Assembly (NCBI RefSeq): GCF_013249015.1
Contig: NZ_JABRPL010000004.1
Span: 62,001 to 126,000 of the forward strand
Direction: 5' to 3'
Length of the DNA stretch: 64,000 nucleotides
Source of the DNA: Rathayibacter agropyri
GTDB taxonomy: Bacteria; Actinomycetota; Actinomycetes; Actinomycetales; Microbacteriaceae
Below, in pieces: positions 1 through 9,539 of the stretch (position 1 is its first letter; each line of letters begins with the position of its first letter). Below the pieces are notes generated by a model. The model worked only from the letters and a program-made list of their open reading frames with translations. It was not told where the DNA came from and did not search any database. The position numbers and the translations under genes are program-made.

Positions 1-3000
1 TCACGATGCCGTAGCGCTCGAGCAGGGTTTCGCCGAGCGCGTGTCCGCGGACCGTGGCGTCGGATTCGGCCAGGGGCACGATCGACCAGCGGCCGCCCGC
101 TGTCGGGGGACCAACCCGGGTTGCCATCGTGGGGCGCGCGGTCATCCGTCCCCGGGGGGCGCGGGCCCGGGCAGGTGCGCGCGGTTGCCGGTGCGCGCCG
201 CCGGTCGACCCGACGAGCGTGCGCAACGGTGCGAGCGTGTCGTTGGTGACCAGACCCGCCCACACCAGCTCCCAGAGGGACCCGACGAGGCCGGCGTCAT
301 CGGTCGAGCCCACCGCGTCCGAGAGCTGGCGGAAGAAGTAGCCGCCGCCGGAACCGAGTACGCCCACGATCTCCTGCTGCAGATCGCCGAGCGGCACGGT
401 CTCGGCGGGTACGGGCAGGGTCAGACCGGCGGTCTCGGCGAGGTGCAGGCTCACCCAGCCGTCGTTGCCGGGGAGGGTGCCGGCTCCGGCCCAGAGCACC
501 TCGCCGGTGGCGGTCAGCTCGTCGAGCAGGGCGGGGGAGTAGTCGCGCACCCGCGCGGGCAGGATCAGCGACTCCCAGGCTGAGGCGGGGATCGGCGCGC
601 CGGCGAGTTGGTCAATGACGGACGCAACCCCATCGACCCCGCGCAGCGAGCCTCCGACGTGCTGCCAGGCGGGGAGGAAGCGGCCGTACGCGGCGGCATC
701 GACCGGCTCGACCTCTTTGCGGAGCGCGGCGAGCGATCGGCTGCGCAGGCGCCGCAGCACCTCTGCATCGCACCACTCCGTGCCGGTGCCGTTCGGCCTG
801 AACTCACCCTCCGAGACGCGGCGCTCGCCGGCGAGCCGGCGCAGGGTGTCGGCGACGACCGCGACGCCGAGGCCCAGCCTCGCGGCGACTGCGGTGGCGG
901 TGAACGGGCCGTGGGTGCGGGCATAGCGGGCCACGAGGTCGCCGAGCGGATCACGGACCGGGTCGATGAAGGCAACGGGCACGCCGATTGGGAGGGGCAC
1001 GCCGAGCGCATCGCGGAGGCGCGAAGCGTCCTCCATCGCGGCGTAGCGCTGCTCGCCGCCGAGGCCGACCGGCAGTACGCGCTTGGCGCGCACAAGTGCG
1101 GCGACCTGCGCCTCGAGGACATCGCGGTCGATTGGCGCGGCCTTCGCGACGTCGGCGGAGGCGACCGCCTCGTCGACCAGCCGCTCGCCGAGCTCGTCGA
1201 TCGTGAGCGGTCCGAGCAGGCGGAGCAGGTCAGCGGCTCCCTCAAGGCCGCGCAGTCGGCGCTCCGGCTCGACGCGCTGCAATTCCCGCTCGATCTGCGC
1301 GAGGACGAGTGGATCGAGCAGCTCGCGCAGTTCGGCGCGGCCGAGGAGCTCGCCCAGCAGGGCGGCGTCGACCGAGAGCGCGGCGGCGCGTCGCTCGGCC
1401 AGCGGGCTGTCACCCTCGTACATAAAGGCGGCAACGTAGCCGAAGAGCATTGAGCGGGCGAACGGGCTGGCGGTCGGGGTCTCGACCTCGAGGATTCGCA
1501 GTTCGCGTCCGTCGAGGCGCGCTGCGAGGCGCAGCAGCGCGGGCAGGTCGTAGACATCCTGGAGGCACTCGCGCACGGTCTCGAGGATGATCGGGAAGGT
1601 CGGGTACGTGCGCGCCACGTCGAGAAGCTGTGCCGCACGCTGACGCTGCTGCCAGAGCGGGGAGCGCTTGCCGGGGTTGTAGCGAGGGAGCAGCAGCGCC
1701 CGGGCCGCGCACTCGCGGAAGCGGGCGGCGAAGAGGGCCGAGCCACCGACCTCGCTGGTGACCAACTGCTCCAGCTCTTCGCGCTCGAAGAGGAACAGTT
1801 CGGCGCCGGGCGGCTCGGACTCCGTGTCGGGGATCCGCACGACGATGCCGTCGTCGCCCGCCATCGCCGCTCCGTCGACCCCGTGCCGCTCGCGGACGCG
1901 GGCGCCGATGGCGAGCGCCCACGGCGAGTGAACCTGCATGCCGTAGGGGGAGTGCAGGACGAGTCGCCAGTCGCCCAGCTCGTCACGGAAGCGTTCGAGC
2001 ACGAGGGTGCGGTCGTCGGGGATCTGCCCGGTCGCGAGCCGCTGCTCGTCGAGGAAGGAGAGCAGGTTGTTCGTCGCGTACTCGTCAAGCCCGGCCGCGG
2101 TACAGCGCTCGCGGGCCGTCTCCGGCACCGATCCCCCGATCTGGCGGGTGAACGCCCCGATCGCCTCGCCGAGCTCGGCCGGGCGGCCCTGCGAATCGCC
2201 CTTCCAGAAGGGGAGGCGCCCCGGCTCGCCGAATGCGGGCGTCACGATCACGCGGTCGTAGGTGATCTCCTGGATCCGCCAGCTCGTCGCTCCGAGCGCG
2301 AAGACGTCGCCGACACGCGACTCGTAGACCATCTCTTCGTCGAGCTCGCCCACTCGGTTGCCGCTAGACCCTGGCTCGCCGACCATGAACACGCCGAAGA
2401 GCCCGCGGTCAGGGATGGTGCCGCCACTCGTCACGGCGAGGCGCTGGGCGCCCGGGCGGCCCGTGAGCGTGTTCCCGTCGCGGTCCCAGACCAGGCGCGG
2501 GCGCAATTCGGCGAACTGGTCGGAGGGATAGCGACCCGAGAGGAGGTCGAGGGTCGCCTCGTAGGCCGATCTCGGGAGCGATACAAACGGGGCGCTGCGG
2601 CGGACGGTGTCGAACCACTCGTCGACGTCGAGGCTCTCGAGCGCGGTCGCGGCGACGGTCTGCTGGGCGAGGATGTCGAGCGGATTTGCCGGCACCGAAA
2701 TGGCCTCGATCATCCCGGCGCGCATCCGCTCGGTGGTGACGGCGGTGTGCAGCAGGTCGGCACGGTGCTTGGGGTAGAAGGAGCCGCGCGAGACCTCGCC
2801 GACCTGGTGCCCGGCACGGCCGACGCGCTGTAGGGCGCTGGCGACCGACGGCGGCGTTTCGACTTGCACGACGAGGTCGACCGCGCCCATGTCGATGCCG
2901 AGTTCGAGGCTCGAGGTCGCCACGACGCAGCGCAGACGACCCGACTTGAGATCATCCTCGATGATCGCCCGCTGCTCCTTGCTCACGGAGCCGTGATGCG

Positions 3001-4111
3001 CGCGGGCAAGCAGCGGCTCGTCCTCCGGAGCCGACTGTCCGATTCCGCTGGTGCCGCCAGCAGCGCCCATGAGCTCGGCAGGTTCGCGGCGGATGGCGGC
3101 GGTGGCCTCGCCCAGCAGCGCGCCGACCGCAACCGGCTCGCCTGCCCGCTCAACCTCGGCCTCCCGCCGCTCGGCGTGGATCTCGTTCAGCCGCGCGGTC
3201 AACCGTTCGGCGAGTCGTCGGGAGTTGGCAAAGACGATGGAGGACGTGTGCGCGAGCACGCGGTCGACGATCGACTCTTCGACGTGCGGCCAGATCGATC
3301 CGCTCTGCGCGCCGGTCGCCCCCATCGTCGAGCCCTCCTGCGGCGCGGCGGCGCCCAACTCCGACATGTCCTCGACGGGGACGACGACGCTGAGGTCCCA
3401 CTGCTTCTCGGAGGCGGGCGCCACGATCGTGACGGGCGAACGGCCGGCGAGGAACCGCGCCACCTCCTCCCGGGGGCGCACGGTCGCGGAGAGGCCGATC
3501 CGCTGGACAGGCTTGGGGAGCAGCGCGTCGAGCCGCTCGAGCGAGACGGCGAGGTGCGCGCCGCGCTTAGTCGACGCGACCGCGTGCACCTCGTCCACGA
3601 TGACGGTCTCAACCCCGCGCAGCGACTCCCGCGCTGCGGACGTCAGCATGAGGTACAGCGACTCGGGCGTCGTGATCAGGATGTCGGGCGGCGTCTTCTG
3701 CAGTACCCGCCGCTCGGCGGCCGGAGTGTCGCCCGAGCGGACGCCGACCGTCACGGTAGCCGGGGCAGTGCCGACGCCCTCGGCACTGAGCCGGAGCGCG
3801 GTCTGCGTGACGCCGACCAGCGGAGAGCGGAGATTGCGCTCGACGTCGACCCCGAGTGCCTTCAGCGGTGAGACATACAGCACACGCGTGCGATGCTGCG
3901 GATCCTCAGGAGGCGGGCCCTGCACCAGCCGGTCAATCGCCCAGAGGAACGCGGAAAGCGTCTTGCCGGAGCCGGTGGGCGCGACGACGAGGGCGTGCGC
4001 TCCGCTCGAGATGGCCGACCACGCTCCCTCCTGAGCGGCGGTGGGAGCCGGGAACGCACCCTCGAACCACGCCCGCGTGGCGGGGGAGAAGCGATCGAGG
4101 ACGTCCGGCAT
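1..4111 (-). CDS. lhr: Lhr-family ATP-dependent DNA helicase (3' end cut by window edge)
   Basis: Large superfamily-2 helicase of the Lhr type, thought to unwind nucleic acid during DNA repair. The reading frame stays open from an ATG at 4111 down to base 1, so about 1370 residues are visible and the C-terminus is outside the window. Visible motifs: Walker A APTGSGKT near residue 40, the box-II sequence VDEVHA followed by STKRGAHL near residue 170, and motif III GLSAT shortly after. The last visible residues read ETLLERYGIV, which matches the late part of Lhr proteins and shows that the frame is intact throughout. Full-length actinobacterial Lhr is roughly 1500-1600 residues, so a few hundred at most are missing. 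The start is chosen because the protein begins just ahead of the helicase Q-like region (PAPTAAQEGAW). Family assignment is firm; the substrate in this organism is not known. Confidence 0.93.
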   Translation of the reverse strand, partial: MPDVLDRFSPATRAWFEGAFPAPTAAQEGAWSAISSGAHALVVAPTGSGKTLSAFLWAIDRLVQGPPPEDPQHRTRVLYVSPLKALGVDVERNLRSPLVGVTQTALRLSAEGVGTAPATVTVGVRSGDTPAAERRVLQKTPPDILITTPESLYLMLTSAARESLRGVETVIVDEVHAVASTKRGAHLAVSLERLDALLPKPVQRIGLSATVRPREEVARFLAGRSPVTIVAPASEKQWDLSVVVPVEDMSELGAAAPQEGSTMGATGAQSGSIWPHVEESIVDRVLAHTSSIVFANSRRLAERLTARLNEIHAERREAEVERAGEPVAVGALLGEATAAIRREPAELMGAAGGTSGIGQSAPEDEPLLARAHHGSVSKEQRAIIEDDLKSGRLRCVVATSSLELGIDMGAVDLVVQVETPPSVASALQRVGRAGHQVGEVSRGSFYPKHRADLLHTAVTTERMRAGMIEAISVPANPLDILAQQTVAATALESLDVDEWFDTVRRSAPFVSLPRSAYEATLDLLSGRYPSDQFAELRPRLVWDRDGNTLTGRPGAQRLAVTSGGTIPDRGLFGVFMVGEPGSSGNRVGELDEEMVYESRVGDVFALGATSWRIQEITYDRVIVTPAFGEPGRLPFWKGDSQGRPAELGEAIGAFTRQIGGSVPETARERCTAAGLDEYATNNLLSFLDEQRLATGQIPDDRTLVLERFRDELGDWRLVLHSPYGMQVHSPWALAIGARVRERHGVDGAAMAGDDGIVVRIPDTESEPPGAELFLFEREELEQLVTSEVGGSALFAARFRECAARALLLPRYNPGKRSPLWQQRQRAAQLLDVARTYPTFPIILETVRECLQDVYDLPALLRLAARLDGRELRILEVETPTASPFARSMLFGYVAAFMYEGDSPLAERRAAALSVDAALLGELLGRAELRELLDPLVLAQIERELQRVEPERRLRGLEGAADLLRLLGPLTIDELGERLVDEAVASADVAKAAPIDRDVLEAQVAALVRAKRVLPVGLGGEQRYAAMEDASRLRDALGVPLPIGVPVAFIDPVRDPLGDLVARYARTHGPFTATAVAARLGLGVAVVADTLRRLAGERRVSEGEFRPNGTGTEWCDAEVLRRLRSRSLAALRKEVEPVDAAAYGRFLPAWQHVGGSLRGVDGVASVIDQLAGAPIPASAWESLILPARVRDYSPALLDELTATGEVLWAGAGTLPGNDGWVSLHLAETAGLTLPVPAETVPLGDLQQEIVGVLGSGGGYFFRQLSDAVGSTDDAGLVGSLWELVWAGLVTNDTLAPLRTLVGSTGGAHRQPRAPARARAPRGRMTARPTMATRVGPPTAGGRWSIVPLAESDATVRGHALGETLLERYGIV

Positions 4112-4203
4112 GCGTTCATCCTCTCTGCCACCTCCGACATTGCCGGGCACAGGCACCGGGGGCGAGCCCTTGACGGCGAGCCTGGAGCACTCGGTGGCGC
4201 GAG

Positions 4204-4851
4204 TCAGGCGAAACCGAGGCGGACGAAGGTGCCGATGTCGGCGAGTTCCGCCTGGCTCACGCCGTGGGCGACTCCCTCGTAGACGCGCGCGTCCAGGGCC
4301 GTGTGCCCGAGAAACCAGGCCCCCGCCTCTCGGACGAGTTCCTCGGGAATCACGGAGTCGAGCGTGCCGCGCCCCCAGAAGACCGGGGGACGGTCGCGGG
4401 CGAGGCGCTCGTCGGCGTCGTCGCCCTCGGCGAGCGGCACCACGAAGCCCGAGAGCGCGACGGCGAAGGCGAAACGGTCGGATGCGCGCCGCAGCAACTG
4501 CACCGCGAGGGCGGCGCCCTGCGAGAAGCCGAGGAGCCCGACCGGACCCGCGTGTCCGAGGGAGTCGAGCCAGTCGAGGACCCCGCTCACCGCCTCCTCG
4601 ACCCCGGTCGGGTCAGCGCGCGGCTCGTCTGGATCGAGCGGAACGCGCAGCGGCCACCAGGCGTTCGCTCCGCCTCCCAGGGGAAGGGGCGCTCGCAGCG
4701 ACGCGAGCACCGGCTCCAGCGGCAGGTAGGCCCCGAGCGAGAAGAGATCGCCCTCGTGGGAGCCGTAGCCGTGCAGCAGCACCAGGAGGGGACGCCCTCC
4801 ACGATCGCGTTCGGACGAGGACCACAGCACCGCGTTCGCGTCGATTCCCAC
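4204..4851 (-). CDS. Phospholipase/carboxylesterase-type alpha/beta hydrolase
   Basis: Predicted cytoplasmic serine hydrolase of 215 residues, the usual size for the carboxylesterase/phospholipase (Abhydrolase_2) family. Oxyanion region LLHGYG lies at residues 25-30, the nucleophile elbow GFSQGA puts the catalytic Ser at 110, and the rest of the triad is best read as Asp165 (in GTLDSVIP) and His196 (in GVAHG). No signal peptide is visible. It lies about 90 bases downstream of lhr on the same strand and diverges from the Nudix-like gene at 4929. Likely acts on short acyl esters or lysophospholipids, but the substrate cannot be read from the sequence. Confidence 0.85.
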   Translation of the reverse strand: MGIDANAVLWSSSERDRGGRPLLVLLHGYGSHEGDLFSLGAYLPLEPVLASLRAPLPLGGGANAWWPLRVPLDPDEPRADPTGVEEAVSGVLDWLDSLGHAGPVGLLGFSQGAALAVQLLRRASDRFAFAVALSGFVVPLAEGDDADERLARDRPPVFWGRGTLDSVIPEELVREAGAWFLGHTALDARVYEGVAHGVSQAELADIGTFVRLGFA

Positions 4852-4928
4852 CTGACCATCCTCTCCCGAAGCGCCCGTGACGGTTACGCCGGACCGAAGA
4901 GCCTTCCGGGTCGGGTAAGAATGGCACC

Positions 4929-5468
4929 ATGAGCGTGCGAACCCCTGACCCCAACTCCGGGTGGCTGTCTGACGATGAACTCGCCGAGATCCGCCGACGG
5001 CTCCCGCTGCTGTACGTCGAGGCAGTGCCGGTGCGGGTCGATGGACTCGGGCAGGTCACCGAGGTCGGCATGCTGCTGCGCGCGACGCCCTCTGGCCAGA
5101 TCACGCGCACGATCGTCTCGGGCCGTGTGATGTACGGAGAGACCTTGCGCGACGCGCTGTTCCGCCACCTCGAAAAGGACCTCGGCCCGATGGCCTTCCC
5201 CCTCCTCCCGGCGAGTCCCCTGCCCTTCCACGTCGCGGAGTACTTCCCGATGCCGGGAATGGGCCCGTTCACCGACGACCGCCAGCACGCGGTTTCCCTC
5301 GCCTACGTGGTTCCGGTCACCGGCACCTGCGACCCTCGTCAGGACGCGCTCGAACTCACCTGGATGACCCCGGACGAGGCATGCTCCGAGGCTGTCTCCG
5401 CCGAGATGGAGGGCGGTCGCGGCGCCCTGCTGCGCGCCGCACTGGCCTCAGTGGGCAAGCTGGGCTAG
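4929..5468 (+). CDS. Nudix-fold protein of the DUF4916 family
   Basis: A 180-residue protein matching the actinobacterial DUF4916 family, a Nudix-fold group (start SGWLSDDELAEIRRR, then LYVEAVPVRVD and later HLEKDLGPMAFP). The Nudix box can be traced as G-x5-E-x7-R (GRVMYGETLRDALFR), but the metal-binding REUxEExGU portion reads RHLEKDLGP, so one catalytic glutamate is replaced by Lys and one by Asp. Nucleoside-diphosphate hydrolase activity is therefore doubtful; a binding or regulatory role is possible. It is a single gene, convergent with the DEAD-box helicase and separated from it by a strong hairpin. Family call is confident, function unknown. Confidence 0.8.
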   Translation: MSVRTPDPNSGWLSDDELAEIRRRLPLLYVEAVPVRVDGLGQVTEVGMLLRATPSGQITRTIVSGRVMYGETLRDALFRHLEKDLGPMAFPLLPASPLPFHVAEYFPMPGMGPFTDDRQHAVSLAYVVPVTGTCDPRQDALELTWMTPDEACSEAVSAEMEGGRGALLRAALASVGKLG

Positions 5469-5519
5469 CCGCGTGGACGCCGGAGCGTCGTGCCGCGGTT
5501 GCCGCCCTGAGACGCCGAG

Positions 5520-5548
5520 GACGGTGCGCCGCCTCGCGGCGCACCGTC
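5520..5548. terminator. Bidirectional terminator-like hairpin
   Basis: Perfect inverted repeat with 13-base arms (GACGGTGCGCCGC and its complement) around a 3-base loop, placed exactly between the convergent Nudix-like gene (stop 5468) and the DEAD-box helicase gene (stop 5553). There is no long T-run, which is usual in GC-rich actinobacteria. The perfect stem and the position support a terminator for both genes. Confidence 0.8.
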
Positions 5549-5552
5549 ACAC

Positions 5553-7079
5553 TCATCCCTGCGCGCGTCGCCCCCCGCGGCGCTGACCGCCGGCAGACTC
5601 GCGGGCGGGTGCAGTCGAGGACGCCCCACCCGTCGCGGTGCTGTAAAACGAGCGCGATCCGCCGGAGGTCGAGGGTGCGCCGGCCGAGCGGCTGCGGCCG
5701 CCGCGTGCACCGCCGCGGGCGGCTCCCTCGGTGGCGCGGTCGCGGCGGGGACGGTCGGTGTCCGCGGTCGAGCGTCCTCCGCGGGGCGCCGTGGTGCCCT
5801 CGGTGCGCGCTACGCGCTTGCGCTGAGCATTCGCGCCCTGCGAGCGGCCGCCCTGCGACTGGCTGCGGACAGGCTCGACCACGGCGGTCGGCGTGACGTA
5901 CGCGGCGACGTCGCCGACGAGCTTCGCGACGGCGGCCGAGTCAGCCGTGACCTGCTGAGGGGCGACCTGGATCGCGGCCTTGCGGAGAAGCGTCTTCACG
6001 TCGCTACGCTGCGTGGGCAGAACGACGGTGACGACGTCTCCCTCGCTGCCGGCGCGGGCGGTGCGGCCCGAGCGGTGCAGGTACGCCTTGTGTTCCATCG
6101 GCGGGTCGACGTGGATTACGAGCTCGACGTCATCGACGTGCACGCCTCGGGCGGCGACGTCGGTGGCGACGAGGACCTTCACGGTGCCTGCCCCGAATGC
6201 CGCGAGGTTGCGGTCGCGGGCGACCTGCGAGAGGTTGCCGTGCAGATCGACGGCGGGGATTCCCTGGCCAGTGAGCTGCTTGGCGAGCTTCTTCGCGTGG
6301 TGCTTCGTGCGCATGAAGAGGATGCGGCGGCCGGTGCCTGACGCGAGAGTCTTCACGAGGGCATTCTTCGAGTCGAGACCGTCGACCTCGAAGACGTGGT
6401 GGGTCATCAGGGCGACGGGCGAGTTGGCCTCATCGACCGAGTGCAGCACCTCGTTCTGCAGGTACTTCTTGACCAGCTTGTCCACGCCGTTGTCGAGCGT
6501 GGCCGAGAACAGGAGGCGCTGGCCGCCGCGCGGGGTCTTGTCGAGGATCCGCGTGACGACGGGCAGGAAGCCGAGGTCGGCCATGTGGTCGGCCTCGTCG
6601 AGCACGGTGATCTCGACGGCGTCGAGGTTCACGAAGCCCTGCTTCATCAGGTCCTCAAGGCGACCGGGGCAGGCTACGACGATGTCGACGCCCTGCTTGA
6701 GTGCGGCGACCTGACGCTGCTGCGACACGCCTCCGAAGATCGTGGTCGTGACGATGCCGTAGGCGTTGGCGAGGGGCTGCATGGCGGCCGTGATCTGGGT
6801 GGCCAGCTCGCGGGTCGGTGCCAGGATGAGGCCGAGCGGACGGCCAGGGCGACGGCGACCGCCGGAGAGCGCTCCGCCGAGGCGGGCGACCATCGGGATG
6901 GCGAAGGCGAGAGTCTTGCCGGAGCCGGTCTTGCCCCGGCCGAGGACGTCGCGGCCGTTCAGGGTGTCGGGCAGCGTGTCGACCTGGATCGGGAAGGGCT
7001 CGGTGATGCCGTTCGCGGTGAGCGCGGCCACGAGCGGGGCCGGAACGCCGAGAGCGCTGAAGGAGGGGATGTTCGACAT
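5553..7079 (-). CDS. DEAD-box ATP-dependent RNA helicase with RG-rich tail
   Basis: RNA helicase of 508 residues of the DeaD/RhlE-like class, expected to remodel structured RNA such as ribosome assembly intermediates or mRNAs. Visible motifs in order: Q-motif region (FSALGV ... PFPIQ), Walker A GRGKTGSGKT, APTRELA, CPGRLEDL, DEAD (VLDEADHMADLGF), SAT (LFSATLDN), VATDVAARG, and HRSGRTARAG. The last 100 or so residues are rich in Arg, Gly and Ser (GGRSRS, QRRGGRRAQG), a typical RNA-binding tail. Start ATG at 7079 is preferred over a longer reading because AAAGG lies about 9 bases upstream and MSNIPSFSALG aligns with the family start. The 249 bases upstream to the SDR gene contain no gene and no promoter I would defend; cold-inducible helicases often have long leaders, which is only inference here. 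Confidence 0.92.
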   Translation of the reverse strand: MSNIPSFSALGVPAPLVAALTANGITEPFPIQVDTLPDTLNGRDVLGRGKTGSGKTLAFAIPMVARLGGALSGGRRRPGRPLGLILAPTRELATQITAAMQPLANAYGIVTTTIFGGVSQQRQVAALKQGVDIVVACPGRLEDLMKQGFVNLDAVEITVLDEADHMADLGFLPVVTRILDKTPRGGQRLLFSATLDNGVDKLVKKYLQNEVLHSVDEANSPVALMTHHVFEVDGLDSKNALVKTLASGTGRRILFMRTKHHAKKLAKQLTGQGIPAVDLHGNLSQVARDRNLAAFGAGTVKVLVATDVAARGVHVDDVELVIHVDPPMEHKAYLHRSGRTARAGSEGDVVTVVLPTQRSDVKTLLRKAAIQVAPQQVTADSAAVAKLVGDVAAYVTPTAVVEPVRSQSQGGRSQGANAQRKRVARTEGTTAPRGGRSTADTDRPRRDRATEGAARGGARGGRSRSAGAPSTSGGSRSFYSTATGGASSTAPARESAGGQRRGGRRAQG

Positions 7080-7328
7080 GGAGTGGTGCCTTTCAGGGGC
7101 ATCATGCCGATCGAGGACGCGCGGGCGGTGGCCGGGGCACGGGTGATCGGCGTTCGGGCGAAGGTGACGGTGGTCACATCCGTTCGCCGTACGATTCGGT
7201 GCGCGCGGCCGGGGCCTCATGCACGTGCGCCAGATGGTCGGGACGGATCCTCGACGGTCAGAGTCCTAGGGACAAGGGGCGTTCTACGACGCGGGGGAGC
7301 GCAGTCGTTGCGCTCGCACCGTCCCACT

Positions 7329-8177
7329 CTAGCGGGTGGCGATCCATCCGCGCATCGCGGTCTGCACCCGTGAGCCGTCGGTGTCGCTCAGCTTGGCGCC
7401 GACGAACCGTTCCACCCAGTCCGAGGTCTGCACCCGGAACGGTGGCACCTCCTCGCGGAGGGTCCTCAGGATCACGGCGGCGATGTCGCCCGGATCCTGC
7501 GCGTGCGTCGAGGAAAAGGTGGATGCGGCGCGATCGAGGTAAGCACTGAGGGCGGACGCGTACGGGCCTGCCTGGGCGAGCATCGTGTTCGCGTCAATGC
7601 CCGCGTTCTCGACGAAGCTGCTCCGTACGGCGCCCGGCTCGACGAGCGAGACCTGCACGCCGACCGTGGCGGCGACCGGGGCGAGAGACTCGAAGAAGCC
7701 CTCGACCGCGAACTTCGCCGCGCAGTAGGCCTCGGCGAACGGCTGGCCGATGGCCCCGCCGACGCTCGAGACGGTGACGATCCGTCCGCGCGAGCAGCGG
7801 AGCATCGGCAGTGCGGCGCGCGTGACCGCGACCGTGCCGAAGAAGTTGACCTCCATCACCCGGCGCAGCTCGGCCGGATCCTCGTGCTCAACCGTGCCGA
7901 GGTGCCCGACTCCGGCGTTGTTGACGAGAGCGTCGAGTCGGCCGTGCTCCTCCTGCACCGCGTTCACGGCCGCCGCGACCGAGTCAGCATCCGTCACGTC
8001 GAGCGCCCGGATGTCCAGGTGGAGCCGGCCGTCTGCGGCCGCGGCGCGAAGTTCCTCCGCTCGCTCCGGGTCGCGGACTGTCGCGACCACCTGCCAACCG
8101 GATCGGGCGGCCTCGACCGCGGTCACGCGGCCGATCCCAGTGGAGGTTCCGGTCACGAGGAGGACGGGACGGGGCAT
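7329..8177 (-). CDS. Short-chain dehydrogenase/reductase (SDR)
   Basis: Classical SDR oxidoreductase of 282 residues using NAD(P). Cofactor motif TGTSTGIG is at the N-terminus, the structural NNAGVGH motif in the middle, the catalytic Ser in VTVSSVGG, and the catalytic Tyr and Lys in YCAAK. Start ATG at 8177 is chosen over an in-frame upstream ATG at 8276 because AGGA lies about 10 bases before it and the Rossmann strand begins immediately after (PRPVLLVTG). The substrate is not predictable. It is transcribed in the same direction as the DUF1684 gene upstream (about 120 bases apart), so they could be co-transcribed. Confidence 0.9.
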   Translation of the reverse strand: MPRPVLLVTGTSTGIGRVTAVEAARSGWQVVATVRDPERAEELRAAAADGRLHLDIRALDVTDADSVAAAVNAVQEEHGRLDALVNNAGVGHLGTVEHEDPAELRRVMEVNFFGTVAVTRAALPMLRCSRGRIVTVSSVGGAIGQPFAEAYCAAKFAVEGFFESLAPVAATVGVQVSLVEPGAVRSSFVENAGIDANTMLAQAGPYASALSAYLDRAASTFSSTHAQDPGDIAAVILRTLREEVPPFRVQTSDWVERFVGAKLSDTDGSRVQTAMRGWIATR

Positions 8178-8295
8178 GCGTAGTTCCTGCTTCCCGGCGC
8201 TCGGCAGCGCCGTGAGGAGGCTAACGGCCGAGGCTCCGAGCGCGTCCAGCCTCCGGCTGGATGCCGACCCACGCATCTACCATCTGACGCCCGGA

Positions 8296-9027
8296 TCAGC
8301 CGCGGTAGCGCTCGCCCACCGGCACCTCGACCGTCAGCGTGTTGCCCGCTTGGGCGAGAGGGCAGGCCCAGGCGGGGTCGTAAGCGCAGGAGGGGTTGTA
8401 GGCGAAGTTGAAGTCGAGCACGAGGGTTCCGGGCGCGGCACCCGGCCCGAGGTCCGCTCCCTTGACGGTGTCGAGCAGGTAGCGCCCGCCCCCGTAGGTG
8501 CCTCCGGGCGTCCCGGCCAAGGCGTCCTTGACCGGGAGAAACAGGCCGCCGCCATAGGAGGCGAGCCGCCACACGTCGAGGCTGCCGGCGTGGGGCACCT
8601 CGACGGTGCCGATCAGCTCGAACGGCACGGTGCCGTCGGTGCCGGTCTCGACCTCCATCCGACGTGCCTGGTCGGCCGGAACGATCTCGAGCTCGAACCG
8701 CCAGGCAGCGTCGTAGGGCGCGATGGGGAGCGAGCGGAAGTGCGCTCGATCGCCCGGCAGGAGGGGAGTGGACGGATGCTGCGCGAAGAGCGCGTTCCGC
8801 CCGCGGATCCATGAGGCGTGCGCGGCGAGCAGATCGACGTTCGAGAGGCGGCGGACCTCGGCGTAGAGGGCCTGCATGTGGCGGCGCCAGTCTGTGACCT
8901 CGATCGCGCTCGCCAACTTCCGGCTCAGTGAGGTGGTGCCGGTGTCCAGCTCATCCTCCCCCGTCGACGGCCACTGCAAATGCAGGAGCTCGGAGCGCGA
9001 GATCTCCTCCGTGTCCTCGGGACTCAT
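8296..9027 (-). CDS. DUF1684 family protein
   Basis: A 243-residue cytoplasmic protein of the DUF1684 family. The C-terminal half has the family signature: YGGGLFLPVKDA, GTYGGGRYLLDT, LVLDFNFAYNPSCAYD and ACPLAQAGN. No catalytic mechanism has been established for the family to my knowledge. Start ATG at 9027 has GGGAGG five bases upstream and overlaps the stop of the preceding SRPBCC gene as ATGA, implying translational coupling. A much longer open frame continues upstream to 10560, but that part is antisense to other genes and is not coding. Probably made together with the SRPBCC protein. Confidence 0.85.
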   Translation of the reverse strand: MSPEDTEEISRSELLHLQWPSTGEDELDTGTTSLSRKLASAIEVTDWRRHMQALYAEVRRLSNVDLLAAHASWIRGRNALFAQHPSTPLLPGDRAHFRSLPIAPYDAAWRFELEIVPADQARRMEVETGTDGTVPFELIGTVEVPHAGSLDVWRLASYGGGLFLPVKDALAGTPGGTYGGGRYLLDTVKGADLGPGAAPGTLVLDFNFAYNPSCAYDPAWACPLAQAGNTLTVEVPVGERYRG

Positions 9028-9539
9028 GCCGCCTCCCCTCGTGGGCGAGTGTCGGCCCCGACGTCGTGCCGCCACGAGGGCGCGAGCGAGCGGATGCGGA
9101 TGCCCCGCCACTGCCAGAACGCCCACACGGACGGCCAGAGCGCAGCGGAGGCAAGGCCCGCCGAGAACTCGAGCCGGTCGCGGAACAGAGTGCGTCCGTC
9201 GGCAAGCGGTGCGACGGCCATGCGGTGGTCCCAGGCGGTGATCAGGCGGAGGGAGCCCGAGAGCGGTCCGCCGCTGTCGCGGAGGATCCGCACGTCCGGC
9301 ATCGAAGGCACGCGGCGGTAGGACAGGTCGATCTCCTGCGCGCCCACCGGCAGGATTCCGAGCGCGTCCATCGCGACGTCGTGCGGGCCTAACCCCCAGG
9401 TCGGCCGGAAGCCGCCCTCGTCGAGCGAGGCAGCAGTCAGGAGGGGCGACATCACCTCGCGGAACACCGCCGGACTCTGCAGGGCGCGCCAGGCGGAGTC
9501 GGCGTCGGTATCGAGCACGTGCTTGAGCATCACCTTCAC
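9024..9539 (-). CDS. SRPBCC-fold (START-like) protein
   Basis: Protein of about 171 residues with the pattern of the SRPBCC/polyketide-cyclase-like fold: an N-terminal strand LKHVLDTDADSAWRALQSPAVFREV, a central RLITAWDHRMAVAPL region, and a C-terminal helix ending FWQWRGIRIRSLAPSW. Such proteins form a hydrophobic ligand cavity; the ligand is unknown. I favour the GTG at 9539 as start because AGGAGG sits nine bases upstream; an ATG at 9548 lies directly against that ribosome site and an ATG at 9530 is also possible. The stop codon overlaps the ATG of the DUF1684 gene by four bases. Confidence 0.7.
   Translation of the reverse strand: MKVMLKHVLDTDADSAWRALQSPAVFREVMSPLLTAASLDEGGFRPTWGLGPHDVAMDALGILPVGAQEIDLSYRRVPSMPDVRILRDSGGPLSGSLRLITAWDHRMAVAPLADGRTLFRDRLEFSAGLASAALWPSVWAFWQWRGIRIRSLAPSWRHDVGADTRPRGEAA

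Noticed and set aside
1-4111. Plus-strand frames opposite lhr (for example 608-1453 and 1883-2833)
   Set aside because: The minus-strand helicase motifs are unmistakable and in frame from 4111 to base 1.
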